Source of the DNA: Thiocapsa sp.
Lineage (GTDB): Bacteria; Pseudomonadota; Gammaproteobacteria; Chromatiales; Chromatiaceae
Length of the DNA: 64,000 nt
Direction of reading: 5' to 3'
Assembly (NCBI RefSeq): GCF_018399035.1
Contig: NZ_CP073760.1
Coordinates: 5,642,501 to 5,706,500 of the forward strand
Shown: piece by piece, positions 52,631 to 62,192 of the stretch
How the letters are laid out: every line of letters starts with the position of its first letter
Numbering within the stretch: position 1 is the stretch's first letter
Translations under genes and position numbers: made by a program
The notes under the pieces: model-generated
Databases searched by the model: none
The model's input: only the letters and a program-made list of their open reading frames with translations
What the model was told of the DNA's origin: nothing

Positions 52631-55600
52631 GTACGTGTACCTTGATTAGACGCGAAGTCGTCCAACGCGCAATCGACAATGCTCTCAACCGATTCCGTAC
52701 TCAAACTCTGGCGGGCGACCCGTTTGCGGGCCAGGGTCAGGTGGACATTATTCCAGCGGTTGCCGGTGAATTCGGGGCCGCCGGGGCAGGCGAGCGGAGG
52801 CTCCTCTAAGTGCCAGAACCAGGGGTAGTCGGACTTGTCGCGGTGGGGTTCGGTGCCGCGGTCTTTGTCCCATTTGATGTTCGGCTTGGCGCGCAGGATG
52901 CCGGCGCCCTTCTTGCCGAGGTCGCGGGCCTGCATGAATGGGCGGATGTTGAGGCGCACGCCGTCGTTGATGTCCGGCTGCCAGCCCAAGGGCTGCTCGG
53001 CGAGCGGCTTCCAGCGGATGAAGAGGTCATAGGGCGGCTCGCCCTCCAGGATCGCGACCAGTTCGGTCTCCAACTCGCGGGCGGCGCCCAGGCGTTCGGC
53101 GGCGCCGGGCTTGTCGGCCTTGGCGTCCGCGTCCTGCTGGCGAATCCAGTCGCCCAGGTAGCTGTAGGTGAGCTTCTCCAGATTGGCCCGATCCAGCCGG
53201 TGGTAGTTCACCAAGGCATGGAAGCCGTCCTTGCGGCCGTCCCAGAGGTGCCAGATGAAGGGGCGGTTGTGGAAGAGCTTGCAGTGTTGCTCGAAGAAGG
53301 CGTCCTGCAGCCAGTCTTCCAGGTTGGTCTGCTTGGCGCCGGTCGCGGCCAGCAGGTCCCGTTCGGTGCCGTTGGTCCAGTCCGCGTCGAAGGCGGCGGC
53401 GAGCAGGGCGCGCAGCCTTACCGCCGCGGGCAGCTCCCGATTGATGGCAGTCAGGCAAACGATACTGTCCGCGTCCGCATGAGACTCCAGGTCGTCGGGA
53501 TCGAGGGCGGGGCAGTCGGGGAACTCGCTGCCGGTCTGGCGCGGCCAGCGGTAGCCGAGGAGCCGGGCGACGGCGACCTGGAGCGGTGCGTCGGAGCCCT
53601 TGGGGTGGCCGTTGAAGAGCCATTGAGTCGGGTCACTTGAAAATGGCTTCGGCAGTCCGTGCGGATAGTTCTCCGTCGCCACCTTTCGCCAGTGGGCTAG
53701 GTCGAAGGGGACTTTTGTGATCGTTGAATCAGCTACACTGAGTTTCTGATTGATCTTTCTAACATCAACCGCGAAATCGCCACTAGCGCAATAGCACCAA
53801 ATCGGGGCTATTAGATCTTCGGAAATCGGGATAAGAGCTGCTACGTTCGTATCAAAGCGTTCGCCAGTATATAGAGTCGGATTCAAGGATGACATTAGGC
53901 TAATTGCCACCCCCTGCCTCCCCCATGCATTTGCGCCCTGCAGGTCACGTTTCCGATCTCTGTCTTGAGAGGCATTCAGGTCTCGAAGGGATCCGTGTCC
54001 ATCCTCGAATAGAATTATGTTTGAACGTCCAGAATAAAAAGAAGCCTGCTTAACAGCGCTTTGGTGAAAATCCCACCCGTTTGATATGATTGGTGTCTCC
54101 CAAAAGACACGCACAAAGCGTGAATCATCGTTCGTGCTCAATCCTTTATTTGGAGTGCTCTTTTCATTTAGGAGGGCGCATTTTTTTTGATCGGAAAGAA
54201 TGATAGCTGCGTCCGGATTTTTTAATTGATACGCTTGAGTTGAGATGTGAAAAGATCTATTGCGAAGGAAGTGGCATTTCTCATTTGGGGCGCTCTGGTC
54301 AGAAACATCGATGCCGGCGAAAGCACTCTCAAGAAACGGCTGCTCACGGGTCAAGGAAAAGAGGCTGATGTTGAAATCCCACATCGGGGTTTGAAAAGCC
54401 TTCGGTCCCAGACGTGCCACCCAGTCCCATTTGAAATTACGGATAAGTTCAACACGAAGTTTTTGATAGGATCTCAAGAATAGCCAATTCTGCGGTGTAA
54501 CGAGAGTTGTAGTTCCGCCTTCTGCGCAAAAATCAAGGCAGCGGAGGACGAATGCGGTGGAAAGTTCTGCTTTTCCAGCAGCGAACTTTTTCTCAATGAA
54601 GTTGCACAATGTTGCTTCCTGCTTACCACGAGCCAGAAAAGGCACGTTGGTTGCCGTAAGCGTGAAATGCCCAGCAAGAATTTCCGCAGCCTTTGCAAGG
54701 CCGCGCGCGGTCACGGCCATTTCATACGCAGGGTCGTCGTTCGTCTCCTGCGCCAGCGCTTTCTCCAGCAGCGGCTGGAGTTCATGGAACCCGGCCTCCA
54801 GCAAATCGCCTTCACCGGCGCGCGGATTGATGAGACTGCCCAGCACCGCCGCCTGTTGGAACAGCCGGTAAAGCCGCTCCATGCCGTTTCTGAGCTTCTC
54901 ATCGTCCCCGGCCATCGCCAGCCAGTCGGCTTCGCGGGTATTCGGCGCGAGGCCGGAGCAGGCCAGATTCATCGGCGGCAGCATGCAGTAGCCCACGCGC
55001 CGCCACGCGGCCAGGGCCAGGTTAAATGCGCCGATCTGGGTGCAGCGCGGGTCGATCTCCAGGCCGAACAGGTTGTCGCGGATGACCGCCGCCACCGCCC
55101 CCGCTTCGTCCAGATCCTCCTCGGCCAAGCGCAGGGCGACCAGGCGCGCGAACATCGCCACCACGAAGTGTCCGCTGCCCATGCAGGGGTCGAGGCACTT
55201 GAGGGCGCTCGCGGATTCCGGCCAGCCGTCGAATGTACCGGCAGCGGGTGCCCAGTTGCCGTCCTCGCCTTGGATGAAACGCAGATAGCGCCATGGGCAG
55301 TCCGGCAGGGCGACGGCTTGGCGGAGCTCTTCTTCGCTCTTTGCGGTTTTGGCCAGCGTGGGATTCGCGGCGAGGACTTTGCCGGCGTGCCAGGCGCCGA
55401 GTGTGTTGTCGAGCAGGAAGTCCACCATGTAATCCTCGGTGAACAGTTGCGTGACAGGCAGCAGCTCGCGGGCGCCGATCTTGACCCCGGACTTGTTCAC
55501 CTCTTCCTTGCGCTTGGCCTGCCAGAACTGATAGGTCCAGCCCAGCGCATCGTCGGTGCGGAAGATCTCGGCGGGCAGCTCGTCGAGCAGGCGGCGCAGT

Positions 55601-56106
55601 TGGACCTCGTGGTTGGGCGCCAGGCGCAGATCGAGCACCGGGTCGTCCAGTCGGAAGATGCCGGGCAGGGTCTCGGCGGCGAAGCGGCAGGCCAAGTCGA
55701 AGCCGTCGCGGGCGCCCCCGTCGGGAAAGAGCTCCGGGGCCAGCTCGTCGCACTCCTCCAGCGTGACGGGGACGTTGCCGTGCTCTGCGCTGGTGTGCAG
55801 CACGTGGTTCTCGGCCAGAAAACGGGTGAAGAGCAGCCGATGCCAGTGCACGTAGGCGGTGGCCTCGGCGAGCTGGTCGATGGCCTGGGTGCCGCCCGGG
55901 TCCAGCCGATCCCCCAGCGCTCGGCCGCGGGCGCGCAGGCGGTTGCGCAGGCGGCGCTGGTCTTCGCCCAGATGGGCGCGCGGCCGCTCTTCATGGACCG
56001 CCAGATTGTCCAAGGCGGCACGGGCCGCGACCTCTGCCGCTTCGCGGGCTTTGAGGGTGATCTTCTCCAAGGTCGAGCGCTGGTCCTTGGTCAGGGTGCC
56101 GGGCAT
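52627..56106 (-). CDS. pglX: BREX adenine-specific methyltransferase PglX
   Basis: A 1159-residue type IIG-like N6-adenine methyltransferase. SAM motif I CLDPCMGSGHF lies near 304-314. The catalytic motif is TNVPFLARGKQ (about 482-492), that is N-V-P-F instead of the usual N-P-P-Y/F. From there to about residue 820 (53640-54660) the DNA is visibly more AT-rich and covers the expected target-recognition region. PglX marks self DNA for BREX. It starts MPGTLTKDQRSTLEKITLKA at 56106. No separate restriction nuclease gene is present. Confidence 0.95.
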   Translation of the reverse strand: MPGTLTKDQRSTLEKITLKAREAAEVAARAALDNLAVHEERPRAHLGEDQRRLRNRLRARGRALGDRLDPGGTQAIDQLAEATAYVHWHRLLFTRFLAENHVLHTSAEHGNVPVTLEECDELAPELFPDGGARDGFDLACRFAAETLPGIFRLDDPVLDLRLAPNHEVQLRRLLDELPAEIFRTDDALGWTYQFWQAKRKEEVNKSGVKIGARELLPVTQLFTEDYMVDFLLDNTLGAWHAGKVLAANPTLAKTAKSEEELRQAVALPDCPWRYLRFIQGEDGNWAPAAGTFDGWPESASALKCLDPCMGSGHFVVAMFARLVALRLAEEDLDEAGAVAAVIRDNLFGLEIDPRCTQIGAFNLALAAWRRVGYCMLPPMNLACSGLAPNTREADWLAMAGDDEKLRNGMERLYRLFQQAAVLGSLINPRAGEGDLLEAGFHELQPLLEKALAQETNDDPAYEMAVTARGLAKAAEILAGHFTLTATNVPFLARGKQEATLCNFIEKKFAAGKAELSTAFVLRCLDFCAEGGTTTLVTPQNWLFLRSYQKLRVELIRNFKWDWVARLGPKAFQTPMWDFNISLFSLTREQPFLESAFAGIDVSDQSAPNEKCHFLRNRSFHISTQAYQLKNPDAAIILSDQKKCALLNEKSTPNKGLSTNDDSRFVRVFWETPIISNGWDFHQSAVKQASFYSGRSNIILFEDGHGSLRDLNASQDRDRKRDLQGANAWGRQGVAISLMSSLNPTLYTGERFDTNVAALIPISEDLIAPIWCYCASGDFAVDVRKINQKLSVADSTITKVPFDLAHWRKVATENYPHGLPKPFSSDPTQWLFNGHPKGSDAPLQVAVARLLGYRWPRQTGSEFPDCPALDPDDLESHADADSIVCLTAINRELPAAVRLRALLAAAFDADWTNGTERDLLAATGAKQTNLEDWLQDAFFEQHCKLFHNRPFIWHLWDGRKDGFHALVNYHRLDRANLEKLTYSYLGDWIRQQDADAKADKPGAAERLGAARELETELVAILEGEPPYDLFIRWKPLAEQPLGWQPDINDGVRLNIRPFMQARDLGKKGAGILRAKPNIKWDKDRGTEPHRDKSDYPWFWHLEEPPLACPGGPEFTGNRWNNVHLTLARKRVARQSLSTESVESIVDCALDDFASNQGTRT

Positions 56107-56198
56107 GTCTAGGTTCCTTGCGATGCTTTAGGTGCCTTGTGGCTGTTGGATATGGTGCGCTTGTCTTATCCGGATTTTTCCGGGGTCATGGATTGATG

Positions 56199-56702
56199 TC
56201 ACACCTTGGCGAGCTGGCGCCGCGCATCCTTGAGCAGGAGCAGCCATTGCTGTTCGTGCAGCGGTGACTGCATGAAACCGAACCGTGCATAAAAGCGGGC
56301 TGCCGAGTCGTCGATCGGGTGCGTCAGCAGGGCACGAATGCCGACCTGCTCGGCGATGGTCAGGGTGCGGCGGATCGCATCGCGCAGCATCCCCGAGCCG
56401 ATGCCCCGGCCCTGGCCCTCGCGGGACACGGCCAGCCGGGCCAGGATAACGACGGGGATCGGGTGCTGGCCCATTCCCTGACGGATCCGCTGCGGGGCGT
56501 CGAGGCAGTCGATCTGGCCGACGGTCAGGCTGTAGTAACCGATGACGCGATCCGTGTCCGCTACGACGAAGGTGTTGGCCGAGCCGCTCGCCCGGGCTTG
56601 GCGGGCGTGACGCGCGAGCCAGATGTCGAGCGCCGGTTTGCCGCAGTCGAAGGTGTCGGTCCGATGGAACGTCTCCAGCGGCTGCGGCGCATCCAGGCTC
56701 AC
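56199..56702 (-). CDS. GNAT-family toxin (TacT/AtaT-like)
   Basis: A 167-residue acetyltransferase with FDCGKPALDIWLARHA at the start, ARLAVSREGQGRGIGSGML (acetyl-CoA pyrophosphate loop) and FYARFGFMQSP, the set seen in toxins that acetylate charged tRNA. It overlaps its DUF1778 antitoxin by 4 bases. It lies between brxC and pglX on the operon strand. Confidence 0.92.
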   Translation of the reverse strand: MSLDAPQPLETFHRTDTFDCGKPALDIWLARHARQARASGSANTFVVADTDRVIGYYSLTVGQIDCLDAPQRIRQGMGQHPIPVVILARLAVSREGQGRGIGSGMLRDAIRRTLTIAEQVGIRALLTHPIDDSAARFYARFGFMQSPLHEQQWLLLLKDARRQLAKV

Positions 56703-57022
56703 TGCGTCTCCCAGGGGTCGGCACGGGAGAAGAGATCACGTAGGCCCGGGTTGTCCTGCGCGGGTCGGTCCAGCAGGTCCAGAAGTGCCTGATACTCGAC
56801 GCCGGAAACCAGAAACAGGCGCTGGTCGAGCAGGGTTTGTTCCGCCGCCTGGCAGGCGCTGTCCAAGATGAAGTCGGTGAGGGATTTGTGGGCCACCTCG
56901 GCGGCACGGCGCAGCACCCGCTCTTGCTCGGGAGTGGCACGCAGGCCCAAGCGCGCGGAGCGCGCAGCGCGGGCAGGGCGTTCCGGGGGCGGCGTACCGC
57001 TGTACTTAACGGTGGATGACAT
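56699..57022 (-). CDS. DUF1778 ribbon-helix-helix antitoxin
   Basis: A 107-residue protein with the DUF1778 core RLGLRATPEQERVLRRAAEVAHKSLTDFILDSACQAAEQTL and a C-terminal LFLVSGVEYQALLDLLDRP toxin-binding segment. The ATG at 57022 is chosen over codons up to 57112 because an operator-like palindrome lies at 57068-57086. It pairs with the GNAT toxin. Confidence 0.9.
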   Translation of the reverse strand: MSSTVKYSGTPPPERPARAARSARLGLRATPEQERVLRRAAEVAHKSLTDFILDSACQAAEQTLLDQRLFLVSGVEYQALLDLLDRPAQDNPGLRDLFSRADPWETQ

Positions 57023-57067
57023 ACTTGATCTGCTGAGGTCGAGGTCGGTGGCTTCTATGTTAGTACG

Positions 57068-57086
57068 TTGGACGCACGTGGTCCAA
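57068..57086. promoter_or_regulatory. palindromic operator candidate of the GNAT toxin-antitoxin
   Basis: TTGGAC-N7-GTCCAA, 46 bases before the antitoxin start and 39 bases after the brxC stop. RHH antitoxins repress their own promoters at such sites. It implies an internal promoter that could also drive pglX and the genes after it. Confidence 0.5.
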
Positions 57087-57124
57087 GTGACGCTTGGATC
57101 GAAACGAGACATCCGGGCTTCTTG

Positions 57125-60100
57125 TTAGAGAATCACAGGCCCTTGCTCCAGTGCGGACGCGATCTCGGCGCGGGCTGCGGCCAGCCAATCCTCCAGCTCG
57201 GCCTCGTCATGGATGGTTGCGCCCGGCAGAGACACCCGCTGCGCTTTGGGCTCGGCCTCTTTGATGGCGGCGGCCAGGGCCTGGTCGAAACGGGTCGGCA
57301 GCGCGTCGGTGAGGGTCTGCCAGGCGGACAGGTCGCGGGTCTTGAGCGCTGCAAGCAGGTCCTCGTCGGAGTCGGTAGCCGGCATGGGGAGCGGGTTGAT
57401 CCCTGCGGCCTGGAGCAGCGCCGCCTGCTTAGACTGCGGCAAGGCGCTCCAGGTGGGATGGGCGTCGAGCTTGGCCTGCTCCGCGGCGAGTGTGGCGGCG
57501 TACCGGCCCTGGGCCTGGGTCAGTGCGCCGCGCAGGGCCGTCCCGACGGCCTTGAGGACCGTGCCGGTGGGGTCCGGATCGTCCAGCAGTGAGCGGTTGG
57601 CGCGGATGGCCTCCAGGGTGGACGCCTCGGCGTCCATGCCCGCGATGCCGGCCGCCTGGTCGAGCAACTGCTCGGCGAGGCTGAAGGCCGGGGCACGCTG
57701 TGCGATCTTGTCGGCGGTCACCTTCCAGTCGGCGATGCGCTGGGTCAAGACGTCGGCCTTCTCATGCAAGCCGAAGAGCAGGTCGTTCCCGCTGAGCCCT
57801 TGCAGGGCGGTGACCTCCGGGGCCTGGGGTGCGGCGGGTGCCGGCGGGTTGCCCCCGGCGCTTCGGGCCAGGTCTGCGAGCAGGTTGACGAAGCCGGGGG
57901 CGGCGCCGGCCTCGTCGCCGGGCTGGAACTTGTGCCCCGCGGCCTGGAAGAGCTTTTTGATCTTGAGCTTCTGGATGGCGGTGAGGACCGGGTGTTCGAC
58001 CCGGAAGTCCGCTTGGCCCATCTTGTGCTGGTCGAGGTCGGCGAGCTTGACCGGTTGACCCTGGGTGCGGGCGCCCAGGTGGCCGCTAACCATGAGTACA
58101 GCGATTCCGGCCTGGACCGCGTCCTTGGGCCAACCGAAGCTGCCACCGCCGAAGTGGGCGACGATCTCGGAGCCCTTCTTGCCGGCACCCACATGGCTCA
58201 GGATGGCGGCGGTGACCGGGTGTTTGTGGGGGTCGCCCGCGTGATTGACCGCACCGAGCGCACCCGCGCTGCCGTCCTTCGCCTGCTTCAAGACGGTCTG
58301 CCAGTTGGAGAAGTCCGCGACATGAAACTGTGGATAGAGCCGGTCGAGCACGTCCCGTGCGGCCTCTTCGGTGGCGTCCTTCAGCGCATTCACCGGTCGC
58401 TCCTGCCCGCCGGAGAGGAAGAGCCGCGCGCCGATGACGATCTCGCTCACCAGTGACTCGACCTTGGCCTCTTCGCGCGCCTTGCGGGTCACCATGGCCC
58501 GGCGCGCCTCCTTGCCCTCCTCCCCGCTTGGCTGGCCCTTGAAGTTGAGTGTCTCCTCGGTGGCCAGCGCGCTGGCCAGGGCGTTCTTGAGCGCGTCCGC
58601 TTTGATCTTGGGGATCAGGACATGGATGGTCGCGTCGGCGACGCTGCGCTGCTGGATGTCCTGGATGACGGCCGTCTCGGATTCCTGAAAGCCGTCGCGC
58701 ACCCAGACCGTCAGGTCGTCGCTGACCGGCGGTGGGCTCATGCCGTGGTGCGGTGTGACCTTGCGCTTCACCCGCGCGGCACCGTGCAGGACATTGACCC
58801 CGGCGAGTGCCGCCTGAACGGCCTTGGAGAGCAATTGGCCGCGCTGGGCCGCGAGCTGAGGCTCGTTGTTCAGGAGCGCGGTGCGCCGGCGGCGGAACTC
58901 GGACTCCCAGGCGGCGCCTTCGGTGGTCTGAAGGTGGTACTCGTCCTCGATCTCCATCAGGACGCCGTCGCTGACCAAATCCTGGACCAGGCCCGGCACC
59001 GTGGCGCGCAGCGTGGTGGCGGAGTCGCCCAGGTCATCGGTGAGCAGATCGGCCAGGTGCTCGGGGGTGGCCCGCACCCCGCTGTCCGCCCCCTCGCGGG
59101 GCAGCTTGTTGATGAGGAACACCAGGGCACAGATGCGGCTGCGCAGGGCGCCGTCCGGGCGGGTCTTCTGCTCCTCGATGATCTCCTGGAAGCGCTTTTG
59201 CAGCTCCCCGGAGATGACCAGCTCGTTGGCCTGCTGGTCGTAGATGAAATCCGCGGGGATGATGGCGCCGACCGGCCGCTCGGCCACCAAGCGGCATGCC
59301 TCGTGGGTGACGCGCAGTTGGGTGCGCATCTGAGCGGCGCTGCCGCTGGGGTCGCAGCTGTGCAGAACCTGTTGCCAGAACCGGCGGCGCACCGGCAGCA
59401 GGGGATAGTCCGGGACATAGCTCGCGTCGTCCTCGGCGCGGGCGGCGAGGCGCGTGGCCTTGAGCTGACGGCTGATCTCGCCGGAACGCTTGGAGATCAG
59501 GTCACTGATCCGGGCCTTGGCCTGCTCCTTCTTCTGCAGCACCACGGTGCGGACGACCTTCTCGACATCGTTGTCCTTGAGGTGGACCTTGGTGGTGAAG
59601 CGCCCCATCAGGCGTTGCAGGGCCGGCGTGTCGGTCAGTGCGCTCTGGCCGGTGCCGACCACCAGCACCCGGCCGTCCAGTTCCTTGGACAGGGCCTCCA
59701 CCACCTCCTGCACGTCATGGGCGATGTCGGGGTTGTTGTTGATGAATTGCTGGACCTCGTCCAGAACGATCACGGTGCAGGGCAGTTGGCCGTTGCGCGT
59801 CAAGGCGCGGCGCACGACGAGGAGCATCTCGTCGATGCTGATCTCGTCGAGCTTGGCGGGATACTGGGCGCGCAGGGCCTCGCTGACGTTCTTGATGTCG
59901 CCCAGATGGGGGTTGTGGGCGAGGTACGCCTCGTGCAGTGCGCGGGAGGTATACAGCCGGCCTAACTCCTGCTCCGGGTCTTTCCCCGCCAGGCGGATGC
60001 GCTCCTGGATGTCCGCGAGCGTCCCCTCGTCGCGCAGGTCCATCAGCAGGCGGGCCACCGACAGGTTCTCGGGCAGACCGACCGACAGCAGGACGATGCC

Positions 60101-60535
60101 GGCGAGGCGCAGGCGCACGCTACCCACGCCGGCCTTCATGGTGCCCCCGGCGCTGTGGAGTCCAACCCCCTGCTTGCCGCGCGTGCTCAGCTCTTTGAGC
60201 AGCTCCATGATGTCTTGCGGCAGGGTCGCCAGGGTGCGCGCCGTCACGCCGTCCGACAGCGCGAAATCGTTCCAGAGGTAGCGCAGCACCTTCACCAGAT
60301 GCGATTTTCCGCAGCCGAAGAATCCGCTGACCCAGGCCGCCCGTTGCTCTTTGTCCAGGTTGTCGAGAAACCCCTGCAGGATCTTGGCGAGGCCCGCTTG
60401 GTATTCACCTTGGCAGACAAAGGTCTCCAGCTCGTAGCGCAGGGTATCGAGATCTTCGACATTGTTGCTGGAGACGCCCTCGTTGGCGATCTGCCAGGCC
60501 AGGGGGTCTTTAACGAACAGCTCTCGGTTTTGCAT
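57125..60535 (-). CDS. brxC: BREX ATPase BrxC
   Basis: A 1136-residue P-loop protein starting MQNRELFVKDPLAWQIANEGV, with Walker A GFFGCGKSH (71-79) and Walker B TVIVLDEVQQF (254-264). It is the large ATPase (DUF499/PglY-like) of BREX, thought to assemble with BrxB and PglZ. It follows brxB after 2 bases. Length is near the usual 1200 residues. Confidence 0.95.
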   Translation of the reverse strand: MQNRELFVKDPLAWQIANEGVSSNNVEDLDTLRYELETFVCQGEYQAGLAKILQGFLDNLDKEQRAAWVSGFFGCGKSHLVKVLRYLWNDFALSDGVTARTLATLPQDIMELLKELSTRGKQGVGLHSAGGTMKAGVGSVRLRLAGIVLLSVGLPENLSVARLLMDLRDEGTLADIQERIRLAGKDPEQELGRLYTSRALHEAYLAHNPHLGDIKNVSEALRAQYPAKLDEISIDEMLLVVRRALTRNGQLPCTVIVLDEVQQFINNNPDIAHDVQEVVEALSKELDGRVLVVGTGQSALTDTPALQRLMGRFTTKVHLKDNDVEKVVRTVVLQKKEQAKARISDLISKRSGEISRQLKATRLAARAEDDASYVPDYPLLPVRRRFWQQVLHSCDPSGSAAQMRTQLRVTHEACRLVAERPVGAIIPADFIYDQQANELVISGELQKRFQEIIEEQKTRPDGALRSRICALVFLINKLPREGADSGVRATPEHLADLLTDDLGDSATTLRATVPGLVQDLVSDGVLMEIEDEYHLQTTEGAAWESEFRRRRTALLNNEPQLAAQRGQLLSKAVQAALAGVNVLHGAARVKRKVTPHHGMSPPPVSDDLTVWVRDGFQESETAVIQDIQQRSVADATIHVLIPKIKADALKNALASALATEETLNFKGQPSGEEGKEARRAMVTRKAREEAKVESLVSEIVIGARLFLSGGQERPVNALKDATEEAARDVLDRLYPQFHVADFSNWQTVLKQAKDGSAGALGAVNHAGDPHKHPVTAAILSHVGAGKKGSEIVAHFGGGSFGWPKDAVQAGIAVLMVSGHLGARTQGQPVKLADLDQHKMGQADFRVEHPVLTAIQKLKIKKLFQAAGHKFQPGDEAGAAPGFVNLLADLARSAGGNPPAPAAPQAPEVTALQGLSGNDLLFGLHEKADVLTQRIADWKVTADKIAQRAPAFSLAEQLLDQAAGIAGMDAEASTLEAIRANRSLLDDPDPTGTVLKAVGTALRGALTQAQGRYAATLAAEQAKLDAHPTWSALPQSKQAALLQAAGINPLPMPATDSDEDLLAALKTRDLSAWQTLTDALPTRFDQALAAAIKEAEPKAQRVSLPGATIHDEAELEDWLAAARAEIASALEQGPVIL

Positions 60536-60537
60536 GG

Positions 60538-61098
60538 TCAGTCGTCCGTGAGGATCGGGGTGGCGAGATAATTCCAGCCGGTGCGGGCACCGAGGAAGCG
60601 ATAGGTGTTGCCCTCGCGCTCGCCCGGGAAGAAGAGCACGACGATGCCCGGCAAGTGGCTGTCCAGGGCCTCGAGGAGAGCGGAGACGTGGACGAAGTCA
60701 TACAACTCCATCAGCCCCGAGACGGCGAAGACGGTATGGACCGCGTCCGCGGCCGGCACCCCTGCCAGCTCGCCCCTGAGCCGCTCGACGAGGTCCTCGA
60801 CGAAACCGGGGTCGGCATAGGTCTCGACGATGTCGGGGGCCGCGAGGCAGTCGGTGCGCTCGTCGGGATCGAAGGTGTCCATCCAGTCGGCGAACGCGCC
60901 GCCGAGATCGATCCGTCGCCAGTCGAGACCCTCGTCGCGCGTGGCGATCTCGAACTCCGGGATGCGATTCACCAGGCGGCGCTCGTCCTCGGGCGGGTAC
61001 ACGATGAACCAGACCCGCTGGCTCAAGGGGAGGTTGTCGCGCGGGGTGAGCGAGACGTGGCGGCGGTAGCTCGCCAGCAGTTGGTCAATGCGTGCCAT
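60538..61098 (-). CDS. brxB: BREX protein BrxB (DUF1788)
   Basis: A 186-residue DUF1788 protein: ARIDQLLASYRRHVSLTPRD, RVWFIVYPPEDERRLVNRIPEFEIAT and IVVLFFPGEREGNTYRFLGARTGWNYLATPI. It is a core BREX component of structural role. It overlaps the brxA end by 14 bases and runs into brxC. Confidence 0.94.
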   Translation of the reverse strand: MARIDQLLASYRRHVSLTPRDNLPLSQRVWFIVYPPEDERRLVNRIPEFEIATRDEGLDWRRIDLGGAFADWMDTFDPDERTDCLAAPDIVETYADPGFVEDLVERLRGELAGVPAADAVHTVFAVSGLMELYDFVHVSALLEALDSHLPGIVVLFFPGEREGNTYRFLGARTGWNYLATPILTDD

Positions 61099-61897
61099 TC
61101 AACAACGCCTCCTCGTTCGGTAGCAGAAGGCCCGAGAAATCGATCTCCGTGACCCCGCCGCCGTGACGTAGGCGCAGCCAGTCGTTGCGCGAGCCGACGA
61201 CGAGGTGCGACAGGACGCTGGAGGGATCGGCTCCCACCAAGCGGGTGAAGACCGAGGATATCAGCAGCTCCCCGCGCAGGCCCAGCAGATAGCCGGCGCA
61301 CATGGCGTAGCTGCAGGCGGCCGGGGTCGGGACGGGAAGTGCTCGGGTCCGCGATGCGGTTCCCTTCAGGTGGCCGGTTGCCGCCCAGGTGACGCCGAGA
61401 CGGGTGGCGAGGCTGGACAGCATGACTGAGCTGAAGCGCTCGGGGTAAACCTCTTCCAGGTACGCCACCATCTGCGCGCGGGTGAGGACCTCACCGGGTT
61501 TGAGGGTTTCGATCACGGCGAAGCTGTCCCGCAACTGGGGGTCTCGACAAAACGCGCAGGTCAGGGCCAGCAGCGGCAGCGACGCGGGGTCTTCCGCGGC
61601 GAACCGACGCAGCAACCGGAACAGGGCAAGCGCCGGGTCGAGCCCGTACAGCTCGTAGAGATGCTTTACGCTCTTTTGGCGACTCGAGAAGGTTGGCTTA
61701 CCCAGCACATTCTCGTCCAGAATGGCGGCGCGGTAGTCCGCCCGCCCGGCGGTGACGGGAACGGCCGCAAACAGCAGACCCAGCTCGGGCAGCATTACGG
61801 AGCGTGACAGGTGGCCCCCCGAGCGGCGCAGGGAGAACCCGAAAACGGTCGCATGCGGTGGGATCACCAAGGGGCCGGCATCCATCGATGCAGTCAT
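61085..61897 (-). CDS. brxA: BREX protein BrxA (DUF1819)
   Basis: A 270-residue protein with the DUF1819 pattern SRSVMLPELGLLFAAVP, ILDENVLGKPTFSSRQKSVKHL and LYGLDPALALFRLLRRF. BrxA is a small winged-helix DNA-binding BREX protein. The frame is open to 62020, but that region overlaps tRNA-Ala and a terminator, so the start is taken as ATG 61897; ATG 61795 is a shorter option. It opens the BREX operon; its promoter must lie within about 100 bases downstream of the tRNA terminator. Confidence 0.9.
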   Translation of the reverse strand: MTASMDAGPLVIPPHATVFGFSLRRSGGHLSRSVMLPELGLLFAAVPVTAGRADYRAAILDENVLGKPTFSSRQKSVKHLYELYGLDPALALFRLLRRFAAEDPASLPLLALTCAFCRDPQLRDSFAVIETLKPGEVLTRAQMVAYLEEVYPERFSSVMLSSLATRLGVTWAATGHLKGTASRTRALPVPTPAACSYAMCAGYLLGLRGELLISSVFTRLVGADPSSVLSHLVVGSRNDWLRLRHGGGVTEIDFSGLLLPNEEALLNGTH

Positions 61898-61920
61898 CCG
61901 GGAGTTGCGACAGTACGGGC

Positions 61921-61947
61921 AAAGAAAAACCCGCACTCGGGCGGGTT
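61921..61947 (-). terminator. rho-independent terminator of tRNA-Ala
   Basis: On the minus strand AACCCGC and GCGGGTT (7-base arms, 6-base loop) are followed by TTTTTCTTT. It lies 35 bases after the tRNA 3' end and just before brxA, so the tRNA and BREX transcripts are separate. Confidence 0.85.
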
Positions 61948-61981
61948 CTTCGATATCTGCGAACGGCATGACACGGTCGTT

Positions 61982-62057
<76 letters not shown>

Positions 62058-62192
62058 GTGTGTCCGATTGTTTCGGCGAAGATCCGCCCCGACTTTGTCC
62101 AGGGATTAACGTTGCCGACGGCGCATTGTGCACCGTGCCGGCGTCTCGAAACAAGCCCTGTAACCCTTCCCCACGATCATCCCGGAGTGCGC

